Notes: generated by a model from the letters alone, not told the origin. Counted from the stretch's first letter, positions 1 through 8,844 are shown. The stretch: 64,000 bases of DNA from Acinetobacter modestus (GCF_014636095.1 NZ_BMDV01000002.1:631734-695733); one strand, 5' to 3'. Translations and numbers: made by a program.

Positions 1-109
1 CGAAATCCAAAGCAAAGGTTTTAAAGTATTACAAGAAGGCCAACGCGTTTCTTTCGTACTTGGTCAAGGTAAGAAAGGACCACAAGCAACTCTCATCACT
101 GTTATCTAA
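1..109 (+). CDS. Cold-shock protein (CspA family), 3' end only
   Basis: Only the last 35 codons are inside the window; the reading frame opens at base 2 and stops with TAA at 107-109. The tail reads EIQSKGFKVLQEGQ and ends [13 protein letters not shown], which is the C-terminal half of a single OB-fold cold-shock domain. Members bind single-stranded RNA and DNA and act as RNA chaperones in the cytoplasm. It is nearly identical to the tail of the complete cold-shock gene that follows about 400 bases downstream, so the two are tandem paralogues. An intrinsic terminator follows immediately. The RNA-binding RNP motifs lie outside the window. Confidence 0.9.
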   Translation, partial: EIQSKGFKVLQEGQRVSFVLGQGKKGPQATLITVI

Positions 110-122
110 TTTTTAGACCAGT

Positions 123-151
123 AAAAAAAGCTCACATATGTGGGCTTTTTT
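123..151 (+). terminator. Intrinsic terminator of the first cold-shock gene
   Basis: An A-run leads into a GCTCACA/TGTGGGC-type stem with a short TATG-centred loop, and a T-run follows. It lies 13 bases after the stop codon. Confidence 0.85.
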
Positions 152-505
152 GATGCTTTTTATGTGCGAGAAAAGCATCAAAATAATTTTTAAATATAAT
201 TATTTGATTGAAATAAATGAAATTTTACAATTTTTGAAATGCTGAAAGAGGTTGTTTTTTAAGAGGATTTTTTAGTAAAATAACTAATTTATTCCAATCT
301 TTCATCTAGAGTTAGATAATGTTTGTGCCGAAAAAGTAAAGTGGTGTATATTGAATAATAACTAGAAGAATAACACTGTTGATTCAGAAAATCTTTCATC
401 TCGTAGTTTAGATAAACCTTTCGTGTTATCAGATTTAATCTCAGAGTTTATGATTCCAAGTTACTTGCTACTAAGCATTCCAAATATTTCTAATAGGTTA
501 AGTAT
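152..505 (+). other. Intergenic region with long leader of the second cold-shock gene
   Basis: About 350 bases without a credible coding frame. The first half is very AT-rich. The second half, from the inferred promoter near 323-352 to the start codon at 506, would give an untranslated leader of roughly 145 nt. Long leaders of this size are known for cspA-type mRNAs, where they work as temperature-responsive structures. That function is inferred from family knowledge; I did not fold the RNA. Confidence 0.45.
323..352 (+). promoter_or_regulatory. Candidate sigma-70 promoter for the cold-shock gene
   Basis: TTGTGC at 323-328 and TATATT at 347-352 are separated by 18 bases. This is the best -35/-10 pair I see upstream. 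A weaker pair, TTGTTT at 252-257 with TAAAAT at 276-281, is an alternative. Confidence 0.4.
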
Positions 506-724
506 ATGTCTAACACTGTGACTGGTACAGTTAAATGGTTCAATGAAACTAAAGGTTTTGGCTTTATTCATGCGGATTCTGGGCAAGATGTATTTGCTCA
601 TTTTAGTGAAATCCAAAGTAACGGTTTTAAGGTTTTACACGAAGGGCAACGTGTTTCATTCACTATTGCTGATGGTAAAAAAGGACCTCAAGCAACTGGT
701 ATTACAGTAATTGCTCAAAACTAA
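506..724 (+). CDS. Cold-shock protein, CspA family
   Basis: A 72-residue protein, the normal size for a single cold-shock domain. [13 protein letters not shown] (about residues 10-22) holds RNP1, and DVFAHFSEI (about 28-36) holds RNP2. The aromatic residues used for stacking on nucleic acid are present in both. It is a cytoplasmic RNA chaperone that melts secondary structure, in this family often at low temperature or in stationary phase. It follows a truncated paralogue on the same strand and has its own long leader and terminator, so it is probably transcribed separately. Which Csp paralogue it is (CspA, C, D or E) cannot be told from sequence alone. Confidence 0.95.
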   Translation: MSNTVTGTVKWFNETKGFGFIHADSGQDVFAHFSEIQSNGFKVLHEGQRVSFTIADGKKGPQATGITVIAQN

Positions 725-734
725 ACATCTAATT

Positions 735-762
735 AAAAAAGCTCACAATAGTGAGCTTTTTT
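735..762 (+). terminator. Intrinsic terminator of the cold-shock gene
   Basis: AAAAAAGCTCAC and GTGAGCTTTTTT flank a short AATA loop. The design and sequence closely match the terminator at 123-151, as expected for a duplicated gene unit. Confidence 0.9.
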
Positions 763-945
763 AATTTTCGGATAGAATCTATAAATTTTAATCATCATTA
801 TTTCTTGTAATGTACCTATTTTTGTCACAATTTAACCTTTTGGTTAAAAAATTGCCCTAGCATGTTATTAGACTTTTTGCTAATTTTAACTAGTGGATTA
901 TTTAGGCAAATTAACAATTGCCGTACATTAAATGAGCGCAAAGTT

Positions 946-1062
946 ATGGAAAACTTAGAGCAATTGACTCAAGGGTTTGAGCAAGAAGTTCATGTACATT
1001 GTAAACGATCTATAGGTACGTTGTTGTTTAGTTTCGTAGTTTTGATCGCAACGAGCTTCTAG
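946..1062 (+). CDS. Small hydrophobic-tailed protein, function unknown
   Basis: A 38-residue frame starting MENLEQLTQG, with a charged and polar first half and a hydrophobic tail (SIGTLLFSFVVLIATSF) that could be a single C-terminal membrane segment. The open frame reaches back to an ATG at 862, but that extension looks less protein-like and the shorter start is preferred. No convincing Shine-Dalgarno is visible for either. The main support is an intrinsic terminator starting just 3 bases after the stop codon, which suggests a short transcript ends here. I do not recognise the family. Confidence 0.4.
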   Translation: MENLEQLTQGFEQEVHVHCKRSIGTLLFSFVVLIATSF

Positions 1063-1064
1063 TG

Positions 1065-1090
1065 AAAAAAGCACCTTAGGGTGCTTTTTT
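1065..1090 (+). terminator. Intrinsic terminator after the small membrane ORF
   Basis: AAAAAAGCACC and GGGTGCTTTTTT form the stem around a TTA loop, followed by T residues. Confidence 0.85.
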
Positions 1091-1306
1091 ATTAATAACA
1101 ATTGCTCAGTAAGCTTTAAGTCTCTGTTGAGTGGTTTATATTATTATTTTTTAAATATTTGATAATATTAATGTTCAAAATAATTTAGTTATAAAATTTT
1201 AATAATCTTTATATTTTAACATCAATAAAAATGACTATTAAGATTGAGTTTTAAACTATATCTAAATATTCACTCTATGCTAGGCTTAAGAAAAAAGGGT
1301 AAGCCT

Positions 1307-1468
1307 ATGGATGACATCGAAATAAAAGATTTCTCAGCTCTGACTGGATATACAAATGCGATTTTAGCAATCGATGAGTGGCTTGAACACAAACCTTATT
1401 TCTATGTGATTAAGGATCAGTATTTGATTGATGAGGCTATTCGTGTTGAATATATCATTATTCAATAA
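1307..1468 (+). CDS. Small protein of unknown function
   Basis: A 53-residue frame beginning MDDIEIKDFSALTG. The open frame extends upstream through an in-frame ATG at 1277 and a TTG at 1244, but only the 1307 start has a purine-rich stretch (AAAAAAGGG) at a sensible distance. The protein is soluble-looking and acidic, with WLEHKPYFYVI in the middle and a YIIIQ end. It lies 24 bases before the DUF4124-type gene on the same strand and may be cotranscribed with it. I recognise no family. Confidence 0.45.
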   Translation: MDDIEIKDFSALTGYTNAILAIDEWLEHKPYFYVIKDQYLIDEAIRVEYIIIQ

Positions 1469-1492
1469 TTTTGAAATTAGGGGGGCTTATAA

Positions 1493-1768
1493 ATGAAAAA
1501 AAATTTAGTTTTGATACTTTTAACGGTTGTTAGTAATACGGTTGTTGCTGGGGAAATATACAAATGTACGATAAAAGGTGCCGTCACTTATCAAGCAAAA
1601 CCTTGCAGTGGAATAGGAAGTAAGCTAAATATTCCGCAAGCCTATACTCCAAATACATCTAAGGAAAGCATGCAAGAGAAAACGAGTGGTGCGAAAGAAT
1701 CTGATGCTGCTAAAAAGGCTGGATTGGCGATTGCTCAGGAAGCCTATCAAATGACAAAAAACCGATAG
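1493..1768 (+). CDS. Exported DUF4124-type small protein
   Basis: A 91-residue protein with a clear Sec signal peptide (MKKNLVLILLTVVSNTVVAG), probably cut after VVAG or close by. It is followed by EIYKCTIKGAVTYQAKPC, the short DUF4124 motif of two cysteines and aromatic residues seen in many proteobacterial periplasmic proteins. The second half is Lys/Ala/Glu-rich and probably disordered or helical. A strong ribosome binding site (AGGGGGG) lies 8 bases before the ATG. DUF4124 proteins have no established biochemical role. A longer relative occurs in this window at 23936. Confidence 0.75.
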   Translation: MKKNLVLILLTVVSNTVVAGEIYKCTIKGAVTYQAKPCSGIGSKLNIPQAYTPNTSKESMQEKTSGAKESDAAKKAGLAIAQEAYQMTKNR

Positions 1769-1883
1769 TTTATAGACTTATCTATTATTTATTGTTGATC
1801 TGAGATTGGAGTTTTTGTTTCAAATAATAGACATAATATTTTGATTTATTTGTTATCTTTAAATTTTTGCAAGATTTCAAATT

Positions 1884-2318
1884 ATGAAAAAAATTCTATT
1901 TTTAGCTTTAGCAATTACTTCATTAACAGCGTGTTCTTCAACACCCAGCAAAGATGTTACTCCACCTAAAATTGGTATGGCAAATCCTGCAAGTCAATAC
2001 TGCGTTGAACAAGGAGGCCAGCTTGAGATTCGTAATGAGGCAAATGGTCAGGCTGGATATTGTAAATTACCTAATGGGCAAGTGATTGAGGAATGGGCAT
2101 TTTTCCGTGCAAATCAAAGTAAATGTGTTGCTGATGAAGCACAAAAACTTGTAGGGCAGACTGGTTTAACCGAACAGCAAATTAAGCAAAAAACCAAGTC
2201 CGAAGTTGTGCGCAGTGTAGGACCAAATCAGCCAGTAACGATGGATTACCGTGAAAATCGAGTGACGGTAACGATTGATCCGCAATCTAAAAAAATCCTT
2301 AGTGCTAATTGTGGTTAA
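1884..2318 (+). CDS. Lipoprotein with DUF333 and inhibitor-I78-like domains
   Basis: A 144-residue lipoprotein. The signal peptide ends in the lipobox LTAC, with lipidated Cys at 17. Residues about 33-78 (ANPASQYCVEQGGQLEIR through AFFRANQSKC) match DUF333, the 'putative hemolysin' domain, with paired cysteines. Residues about 83-144 look like peptidase inhibitor I78: LVGQTGLTEQQIKQKT, then VRSVGPNQPVTMDYRENRV, ending SANCG. This predicts an envelope protein that could inhibit serine proteases, but no activity follows from sequence alone. The DUF333 'hemolysin' label has weak experimental support. It stands alone on the + strand. Confidence 0.8.
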   Translation: MKKILFLALAITSLTACSSTPSKDVTPPKIGMANPASQYCVEQGGQLEIRNEANGQAGYCKLPNGQVIEEWAFFRANQSKCVADEAQKLVGQTGLTEQQIKQKTKSEVVRSVGPNQPVTMDYRENRVTVTIDPQSKKILSANCG

Positions 2319-2518
2319 TTTATAAAATAAGTCTTTGCTTTCAAATTGGTATTCATCAATTTGAAAGCTTTTCTCATCTAAATGAAAAATAGACCTTGAT
2401 AAATCTACTTTTGTACCCATCAATTATAGTATTGCAGTAATATTTTCCGTTTTGGCTTTGACCAAAAGTATAATCACTGTATTTATTTTCTAATTTTTGA
2501 GATAGACGAAACTTTGAC

Positions 2519-3082
2519 ATGAATCTACTTCTTATCGTAGTGTTTGGCGCAATTGCTGAGATATTAGTATGGATCGGCGTGGGCGACCTTGTTGGGAGTA
2601 TGTGGTACGTATTCTTTTGGTTTGTTATAACTTTTTTCGTGGGTTTGAATCTCGTTCGTTCTAGTACATCTAATATTATGCCGCAATTGCAACAAATGCA
2701 GATGACAGGTCAACTTGGAGCTGATCCTGCTGTTACTAAGAAATTAGCAATTGCAATGTCGGGTTTCTTGTTGATGATTCCTGGTTTAATTTCTGATGTA
2801 TTGGCTGTATTAGTTTTAATTCCTGCAGTTCAAACAGCATTTAGAAATATGTTGATGAAAGCAATGGCAAAGCGTCAACAGGCTATGATGGATCAAATGA
2901 TGGGTGGAATGGGTGGTAATGCTGCTGGTCAGAATCCATTTGCTGATCTCATGCGTCAAATGCAGGACATGCAGAATCAACAACAAGGTGGTGGTCAATA
3001 TCGTGACTCAACCATTATTGATGGCGAAGCGAGAGAAGTTAAACCTGATCAAAAGAAGATTGAATTCAAAGATGTTAATTAG
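2519..3082 (+). CDS. fxsA: FxsA family membrane protein
   Basis: A 187-residue inner-membrane protein. Hydrophobic segments lie at about residues 1-21, 26-46 and 78-104. A cytoplasmic tail follows that is rich in Met, Gln and Gly (for example QQAMMDQMMGGMGG near 120-133). The pattern ADPAVTKKLAIAMSGFLLMIPGLISD is the FxsA signature region. E. coli FxsA (158 residues) overproduction relieves exclusion of phage T7 by the F plasmid; its normal role is unclear. The gene is monocistronic, ends in a terminator, and the start ATG is the only sensible one. Confidence 0.9.
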   Translation: MNLLLIVVFGAIAEILVWIGVGDLVGSMWYVFFWFVITFFVGLNLVRSSTSNIMPQLQQMQMTGQLGADPAVTKKLAIAMSGFLLMIPGLISDVLAVLVLIPAVQTAFRNMLMKAMAKRQQAMMDQMMGGMGGNAAGQNPFADLMRQMQDMQNQQQGGGQYRDSTIIDGEAREVKPDQKKIEFKDVN

Positions 3083-3096
3083 TTGTTGATACGCTT

Positions 3097-3126
3097 AAAA
3101 AGCACATCCTAGTTGATGTGCTTTTT
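3097..3126. terminator. Intrinsic terminator between fxsA and a small convergent ORF
   Basis: AAAAGCACATC and GATGTGCTTTT pair around a CTAGTT loop with flanking A and T runs, so it could work in both directions. Confidence 0.8.
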
Positions 3127-3308
3127 TATATTTCATTTTTTATACTTTGCTCTTGTTTAGATTCTGTTTTGTCTGGTGTTTGTTGTTCTTTGCTCTGAGG
3201 TTGATAGTGGGTAGGAGGAAGATTTGTTATTTCATTTTCAGATTGTTTATATGAACGACTTCGATTAGCTCGTTCACGAAATCCACCTTTATTGATCAAT
3301 TGAGCCAT
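3126..3308 (-). CDS. Small hydrophilic protein, function unknown
   Basis: A 60-residue frame beginning MAQLINKGGFRERANRSRS. It is basic at the front and then Gln/Ser/Glu/Thr-rich, so probably disordered. The open frame extends 13 codons further to 3347, but the MAQLINKGG start looks more natural. The stop codon abuts the fxsA terminator, which would serve both genes. No family is recognised. The skewed composition means it could be a chance frame. Confidence 0.4.
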   Translation of the reverse strand: MAQLINKGGFRERANRSRSYKQSENEITNLPPTHYQPQSKEQQTPDKTESKQEQSIKNEI

Positions 3309-3555
3309 ATTGATGTCATCTATGATTTGAAAGATATATTTTAACAAATTATGTGAAAGATCAAAATAATACTGAGCGTTAGTTGAATCTAGCTTTGTAT
3401 ATCTTCTTTACAATGTATCCAAGAGAATTGTTAATTTGAATGAATTGCCTTTAAAACTAGATTGAATTCTGATTTTTTTTCTCATAGGATAAAAGTGTGA
3501 CGAAAGAAATTGTTGTAAAAAGAAAATAAAAAAATAGTAAGTGGAAGGAGGAATG

Positions 3556-3810
3556 ATGTTATATCAATATCATTGCGCATGTTGTGACAAGGTAGTCGCT
3601 TCAACAGATAAGGAATGCCCTTATTGTGGTTCTCAGCATATTAGAAGTCCTTATGGTTTATGGATGTTCTGTGTAGCTGCGTGTTTTGTAGTTGTACTTG
3701 TAATTAAGATGGTACATGTATATTCATTACATCATGAGGAAGATCAACCAACTCAGACAAGTTCTTTATTTGAAATGTTTAAACAAGATAGTGCTGAATC
3801 TAATAAATAA
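3556..3810 (+). CDS. Zinc-ribbon single-pass membrane protein
   Basis: An 84-residue protein if it starts at the second of two adjacent ATGs. The frame is open from GTG at 3541, but bases 3546-3551 are a perfect AGGAGG ribosome binding site, so the upstream GTG start is unlikely. Two cysteine pairs near the N-terminus (CACC and CPYC) form a probable zinc ribbon. A hydrophobic segment follows at about residues 33-52 (LWMFCVAACFVVVLVI), then an acidic tail. The topology suggests a small membrane-anchored zinc-binding protein; the partner is unknown. A terminator shared with metK follows. Confidence 0.6.
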   Translation: MLYQYHCACCDKVVASTDKECPYCGSQHIRSPYGLWMFCVAACFVVVLVIKMVHVYSLHHEEDQPTQTSSLFEMFKQDSAESNK

Positions 3811-3818
3811 TAACAAAT

Positions 3819-3847
3819 AAAAAAGTTCGCAATTTGCGAACTTTTTT
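3819..3847. terminator. Bidirectional terminator between zinc-ribbon gene and metK
   Basis: AAAAAAGTTCGCAA and TTGCGAACTTTTTT form a perfect stem with A/T runs on both sides. Confidence 0.9.
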
Positions 3848-3860
3848 ATGAGCGATAAAC

Positions 3861-5027
3861 TTATAGTCCCGCAGCATCTTTAAGAACTTCGACTTTATCT
3901 GTCTTTTCCCAAGTAAATGCAGAATCTGAACCTTCACGACCAAAGTGACCATAAGCAGCTGTCTGCTTATACATTGGCTGAATTAGGTTCAGCATACGAG
4001 TGATACCGTAAGGACGTAAATCAAAGTGCTCACGAACCAATTGAATAATTAATTCGTCTGATACTTTACCTGTATTGAAAGTATTGATTGAAATCGAAGT
4101 TGGTTCAGCAACACCAATTGCATAGCTGACTTGGATTTCACATTTATCTGCTAAGCCGGCTGCAACAATATTTTTTGCAACATAACGACCTGCATAGGCT
4201 GCAGAACGGTCAACTTTTGATGGATCTTTACCAGAGAAAGCACCGCCACCATGACGTGCCATACCGCCATAAGTATCGACAATAATCTTACGACCAGTCA
4301 GGCCACAGTCACCAACTGGACCACCAATCACAAACATACCTGTTGGATTGATATGGAATTTTGTACCCGCATGGAACATTTCAGCAGGAATAATCGGTTT
4401 TACGATTTCTTCAATCACAGCTTCTTTTAAGTTAGCTTGACTAATTTCAGGATCGTGCTGAGTTGAAAGTACCACAGCATCTAGACGAACTGGCATACCA
4501 TTTTCATAAGCAAATGTTACTTGGCTTTTTGCATCCGGGCGTAACCAAGGCAAAGCACCTGAACGGCGTAATTCAGCTTGACGCTCCATCAAACGGTGCG
4601 CATAAGAAATTGGTGCAGGCATCAGTACATCAGTTTCACGACTTGCATAACCGAACATTAAGCCTTGGTCGCCAGCACCTTGATCTTCGGGCTTTTGGCG
4701 ATCAACACCTTGAGCAATCTCTGGAGATTGTTTACCGATCATATTGATCACGGCACAAGTTGATCCGTCGAAACCTAAATCAGAGTGATGGTAGCCAATA
4801 CCATTTACAGTTTGACGCACAATTGCTTCAAAGTCGACATTTGCTGTCGTTGTAATTTCACCAGCAAGAACAACCGCACCTGTTTTTACTAATGTTTCAC
4901 AAGCGACACGCGCATACGGGTCTTCTTTTAGGATTGCATCTAAAATAGCATCACTAATTTGGTCAGCCATTTTGTCTGGATGACCTTCGCTTACAGATTC
5001 TGAAGTAAAAACAGCATACTCGCGCAT
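3861..5027 (-). CDS. metK: S-adenosylmethionine synthase
   Basis: A 388-residue cytoplasmic enzyme making S-adenosylmethionine from methionine and ATP, with release of phosphate and pyrophosphate; normally a tetramer needing Mg2+ and K+. Near the N-terminus, [19 protein letters not shown] holds the ATP-binding His and Asp. The first signature [11 protein letters not shown] lies near residues 117-127 and the second, [16 protein letters not shown], near 267-282. The length matches the family (E. coli about 384). The gene is monocistronic and faces away from tkt. I saw no SAM-riboswitch-like structure in its short leader. Confidence 0.98.
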   Translation of the reverse strand: MREYAVFTSESVSEGHPDKMADQISDAILDAILKEDPYARVACETLVKTGAVVLAGEITTTANVDFEAIVRQTVNGIGYHHSDLGFDGSTCAVINMIGKQSPEIAQGVDRQKPEDQGAGDQGLMFGYASRETDVLMPAPISYAHRLMERQAELRRSGALPWLRPDAKSQVTFAYENGMPVRLDAVVLSTQHDPEISQANLKEAVIEEIVKPIIPAEMFHAGTKFHINPTGMFVIGGPVGDCGLTGRKIIVDTYGGMARHGGGAFSGKDPSKVDRSAAYAGRYVAKNIVAAGLADKCEIQVSYAIGVAEPTSISINTFNTGKVSDELIIQLVREHFDLRPYGITRMLNLIQPMYKQTAAYGHFGREGSDSAFTWEKTDKVEVLKDAAGL

Positions 5028-5412
5028 GAACGTCCTATCATGGTTATTTTCAAAAAGACAGAGTATGTTACATCGACTTGGCGGATAGGACTAGCATAAG
5101 CTGACTAAAATGCATGAATTTATTTCATTTTCATTGTGTTTTTATTGATATGTGTATCAGTAAAACTAATATTAATGCTTTAATTAATAAAGTTTTTCTG
5201 AATTATAAATTTTCATATTGGAATGAATGCATTTTAGTGGTTGTTTAGATGGTGAGCATTTATATAAAGAATTGTATTTGAATGATCAAAATATAAGAAA
5301 TATCGTGTATTGCACTTTACCCCATCTTGTTTTTTTAAGACAATAGTCGCAGTTTTTGAAAGATGATTTCTCATCTTCTCTCATCTTATTTGATTTAATC
5401 GGATTCTGACTT
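5028..5412. other. Divergent metK-tkt intergenic region
   Basis: 385 bases carrying the promoters of both divergent genes. It is AT-rich with no coding frame. It contains a 12-bp inverted repeat with widely spaced arms, ACTAAAATGCAT at 5104-5115 and ATGCATTTTAGT at 5227-5238. Close to tkt there is a stretch with repeated CATCTT/TCATCT units (5360-5390). No MetR-type TGAA-N5-TTCA box is seen next to metK. Confidence 0.5.
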
Positions 5413-7401
5413 ATGACAACCCCTTTAAATGAACGTCGTATTGCAAATGCAATTCGTGTCTTGGCTATGGATGCTGTGCAACAAGCAAACTCAGGGCATC
5501 CTGGTGCTCCAATGGGGATGGCAGATATCGCTGACGTAGTTTGGCGCGAATTTTTAAATCATAACCCAAGTAACCCTCAATGGGCGAACCGTGACCGTTT
5601 CGTATTATCGAATGGTCATGGCTCAATGTTGCAATATGCGTTATTGCATTTGACGGGTTATGAATTATCTATTGAAGATTTAAAACAGTTCCGTCAATTA
5701 CACTCTAAAACTCCAGGTCATCCAGAATTAGGTTATGCACCTGGTATTGAAACCACAACTGGCCCATTAGGTCAGGGTATTGCCAATGCAGTGGGTTTCG
5801 CTTTGGCTGAAAAAACGTTGGCTGCCCAGTTTAATAAAGATGACTTAAATGTTGTTGATCACTTCACTTACTGTTTCCTTGGCGATGGTTGCTTGATGGA
5901 AGGTATTTCTCACGAAGTATGTTCACTTGCAGGTACTTTAGGTCTTGGAAAGTTGATCGCATACTACGATGACAATGGTATCTCGATTGATGGTGAAGTG
6001 GAAGGTTGGTTCAGTGATGATACTGAACAACGTTTCAAAGCCTATGGTTGGCAAGTGCTTCGCGTAGATGGTCATGATGCTGATGCGATTCGTCAAGCAA
6101 CTGTTGAAGCGAAAGCTGAAAGCAATAAACCAACGATCATTATATGTAAAACGATTATTGGTTTAGGCTCACCAAATAAACAAGGTAAAGAAGATTGCCA
6201 CGGTGCGCCATTGGGCAAAGACGAAATTGCTTTAACACGTGAAGCATTAGGCTGGAAAGAAGACGCATTTGTTATTCCTGAAGATGTTTATGCAGCTTGG
6301 GATGCAAAAGCAAAAGGTCAAACATCTGAAACAGCTTGGAATGAATTATTTGCTCAATACCAAGCAAAATATCCAACTGAAGCGGCTGAATTGTTACGTC
6401 GTATCAATGGTGATTTACCTGCTGAATTTGCAGCACAAGCCGATGCATTTATTGCTGAAACAAATGCAAAAGCTGAAACCATTGCAACTCGTAAAGCAAG
6501 CCAAAATACTTTACAGGCATTCGGTCCATTACTCCCTGAATTATTAGGTGGTTCTGCTGACTTGGCTGGCTCTAACTTAACACTTTGGAAAGGTTGCCAA
6601 GGCGTACAAGAAAATCCAGCGGGTAACTACGTGTATTACGGTGTTCGTGAATTCGGTATGACTGCAATTGCGAACGGTGTGGCTTTACACGGTGGTTTTG
6701 TTCCTTATGTTGCAACATTCTTAATGTTTATGGAATATGCACGTAATGCAGTACGTATGTCAGCATTGATGAAGCAACGTGTGATTCATGTTTATACACA
6801 TGATTCGATCGGTTTAGGTGAAGATGGCCCTACGCATCAACCAATCGAACAAATTGCATCGTTACGCGGTACGCCAAACTTAAATACTTGGCGTCCATGC
6901 GATACAGTTGAAGCTGCAATTTCTTGGAAATCTGCGCTACAACGTAAAGATGGTCCAACCGCATTAATTTTCTCTCGCCAAAACTTGCCATTCCAAGCAC
7001 GTAATGAAGCTCAAATTCAAAACGCTGCAAAAGGTGGTTATGTACTTGCAGAAGAAAAAGGTGAGTTAAAAGCAATCATTATTGCAACAGGTTCTGAAGT
7101 TTCATTGGCAATGGAAGCATACGCACAACTTGATGGTGTGCGTGTCGTGTCTATGCCATGTGCAGAAGAATTTATGAAACAAGATGCTGCATATCGTGAA
7201 GCGGTATTACCTGCACAGATTCGTGCGCGTGTAGCGGTTGAAGCGGCTCATGTGGATTACTGGTGGAAGTTTGTTGGTTTAGACGGCAAGGTGATTGGTA
7301 TGACCACTTATGGCGAGTCTGCGCCTGCAAAAGATTTATTCCAATTCTTCGGTATCACCACTGAAGCAGTTGTTGCTGCGGTTAAAGAATTAACCGCTTA
7401 A
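5413..7401 (+). CDS. tkt: Transketolase
   Basis: A 662-residue thiamine-diphosphate enzyme of the non-oxidative pentose phosphate pathway. It moves two-carbon units from ketoses to aldoses and links sugar phosphates to ribose-5-phosphate and erythrose-4-phosphate, the latter feeding the aromatic pathway encoded near 57 kb. The TPP/Mg motif starts GDGCLMEG (about residue 155), followed by [11 protein letters not shown]. The pyrimidine-domain motif [15 protein letters not shown] and the transketolase C-terminal domain are present. Length is standard. It is monocistronic with its own terminator. Confidence 0.97.
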   Translation: MTTPLNERRIANAIRVLAMDAVQQANSGHPGAPMGMADIADVVWREFLNHNPSNPQWANRDRFVLSNGHGSMLQYALLHLTGYELSIEDLKQFRQLHSKTPGHPELGYAPGIETTTGPLGQGIANAVGFALAEKTLAAQFNKDDLNVVDHFTYCFLGDGCLMEGISHEVCSLAGTLGLGKLIAYYDDNGISIDGEVEGWFSDDTEQRFKAYGWQVLRVDGHDADAIRQATVEAKAESNKPTIIICKTIIGLGSPNKQGKEDCHGAPLGKDEIALTREALGWKEDAFVIPEDVYAAWDAKAKGQTSETAWNELFAQYQAKYPTEAAELLRRINGDLPAEFAAQADAFIAETNAKAETIATRKASQNTLQAFGPLLPELLGGSADLAGSNLTLWKGCQGVQENPAGNYVYYGVREFGMTAIANGVALHGGFVPYVATFLMFMEYARNAVRMSALMKQRVIHVYTHDSIGLGEDGPTHQPIEQIASLRGTPNLNTWRPCDTVEAAISWKSALQRKDGPTALIFSRQNLPFQARNEAQIQNAAKGGYVLAEEKGELKAIIIATGSEVSLAMEAYAQLDGVRVVSMPCAEEFMKQDAAYREAVLPAQIRARVAVEAAHVDYWWKFVGLDGKVIGMTTYGESAPAKDLFQFFGITTEAVVAAVKELTA

Positions 7402-7418
7402 TGATTTAAGTGGCATAA

Positions 7419-7446
7419 GAAGCGTTCCAATAGGAGCGCTTTTTTA
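7419..7446 (+). terminator. Intrinsic terminator of tkt
   Basis: AAGCGTTCC and GGAGCGCTT pair around an AATA loop, then a T-run. Confidence 0.8.
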
Positions 7447-7537
7447 CATGTGTAAATTTAGTTTCTCGAATCAATGTTGATATATAATTAAAGTAATTAT
7501 TAAATATTTAATTTTTTATAGGCTAAATAAAACTATT

Positions 7538-8170
7538 ATGAATGATATACCGCCACATTTATTTTCAATGATTTGTAGAATTGCTGCTAACCGTACTTAT
7601 TATTTTGAGTTTGATGACTGGCGTTTAAAACTTAGGAATGCTTTATTTGAACAAAGTGCTATGGCTGAACTTGGTATAGCTTTTGACTCAGAAATTCTTT
7701 TCACAGAAGACCCAAAACAGAATTTATGTAAATATCAACTATTTAAATATACTGAATCTTTAATTCAGAGTTTGAAAGATTTCGAAAATTTATCCGCTTG
7801 GCGATTTTTTGGTCTCGATTGTACTAATGAATATGAAACACAATTTTTGAAAATAGCAAGCTTAGAGATGGTCCAGAATTTTGAAAGACCAGAGTTTTTT
7901 CCACAGTATAAGTCTAAAATTATAGAACTGGTTAATATACTTTTAACCAATAAATATGGTTATGAGCTAAGAAGTATTGGTGAAAAATATATTAAGCTAG
8001 ATCAGGAACTAGAGCTGTTTTACTGTCCAGATGACAAGAATGAAGTGAATTGGTATGACTTAATTTATATGATTATAAGCCCAGAAGCAAAACAGATTAT
8101 TCCTCGGAAGATGTTGGAGGGATTTGAATGTCAGGAACTGAATTATCAGTTCAAGATTAATTTTTTATAA
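7538..8170 (+). CDS. Protein of unknown function
   Basis: A 210-residue, probably cytoplasmic protein starting MNDIPPHLFSMICRIAANRT. It has many aromatic and acidic residues and no signal peptide, membrane segment or recognisable catalytic motif. Codon use is more AT-rich than the neighbouring housekeeping genes, with frequent ATA, TTA and AAT, which may mean later acquisition. It stands alone between tkt and the convergent osmC-type gene and shares a terminator with the latter. I do not recognise its family. Its size, acidity and isolation resemble orphan immunity-type proteins, but nothing in the sequence proves that. Confidence 0.7.
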   Translation: MNDIPPHLFSMICRIAANRTYYFEFDDWRLKLRNALFEQSAMAELGIAFDSEILFTEDPKQNLCKYQLFKYTESLIQSLKDFENLSAWRFFGLDCTNEYETQFLKIASLEMVQNFERPEFFPQYKSKIIELVNILLTNKYGYELRSIGEKYIKLDQELELFYCPDDKNEVNWYDLIYMIISPEAKQIIPRKMLEGFECQELNYQFKINFL

Positions 8171-8200
8171 AATATGGTCTTTAACATAAAGACCATATTT
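8170..8200. terminator. Bidirectional terminator
   Basis: AAATATGGTCTTT and AAAGACCATATTT form a long perfect stem with a small loop between the two convergent genes. Confidence 0.85.
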
Positions 8201-8207
8201 ATATCTC

Positions 8208-8618
8208 TTACCCAATACTTAATTCACTCTGAATCGAAATATTCGATGTTAATAATTTATGAACAGGACAGCTTTCCGCAACTTTTAATAGGCGTTTATG
8301 CTGTTCTTCAGTAAATTCACCTTTTAGTATAATCTTGCGTTCAATATTGTTTTGACCTGATTCAGGTTCACTATTTGGGTTTAAAGCCAAATCAACCTGC
8401 ACATGATCAAGTTTAATTCCTTTATGGTTTGCATACATTTCCAGTGTAATGGTTGTGCATGCACCTAAAGCAGAAAGTACCAGTTGGATTGGATTTGGTG
8501 CTGAGTCTTGACCACCTTTGTCTGTTGGTTCATCTGCATACCAGGTATGACCAGAAGAGTCTGTAAGCGTTACACGATAAGGGGTTGTGGTATTTTGGGC
8601 CTGAACAGTATGTGTCAT
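8208..8618 (-). CDS. OsmC family peroxiredoxin-like protein
   Basis: A 136-residue protein of the OsmC/Ohr superfamily. The two redox cysteines fit the family: C54 in LGACTTITLEMY and C117 in ESCPVHK. The family forms domain-swapped dimers that reduce organic hydroperoxides through a Cys-Cys cycle. This sequence looks closer to the YhfA/OsmC-like branch (DKGGQDSAPNPIQL motif) than to classical Ohr, so the substrate is uncertain. It is monocistronic and divergent from the YceI gene. Confidence 0.9.
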   Translation of the reverse strand: MTHTVQAQNTTTPYRVTLTDSSGHTWYADEPTDKGGQDSAPNPIQLVLSALGACTTITLEMYANHKGIKLDHVQVDLALNPNSEPESGQNNIERKIILKGEFTEEQHKRLLKVAESCPVHKLLTSNISIQSELSIG

Positions 8619-8844
8619 ATTCTACCTTGTTGTTTATCTTTAAAATCTGAATAAAAGTATGTCAATTGATGATGTCATTGTGGCGACGATATGTATAGTA
8701 CCGAATAGTCTTATGATATTCGCTTTACATAACAACTGTAACGCTTTTATTGTTGCACTGGTGAAACATATCGTTTTATAAAGAATGGTGAATAAAATTA
8801 TGTGATCTATAAACTAAACAACATATCAAACAAGGATACGAAAA

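Noticed and set aside
2166..2423. Reverse frame of 85 codons overlapping the DUF333/I78 lipoprotein gene
   Set aside because: More than half is antisense to a clear lipoprotein, composition is unlike protein, and no ribosome binding site is seen.
5028..5100. SAM riboswitch upstream of metK
   Set aside because: The leader is too short and has no multi-helix junction or terminator-like stem; SAM riboswitches are also not expected in this lineage.
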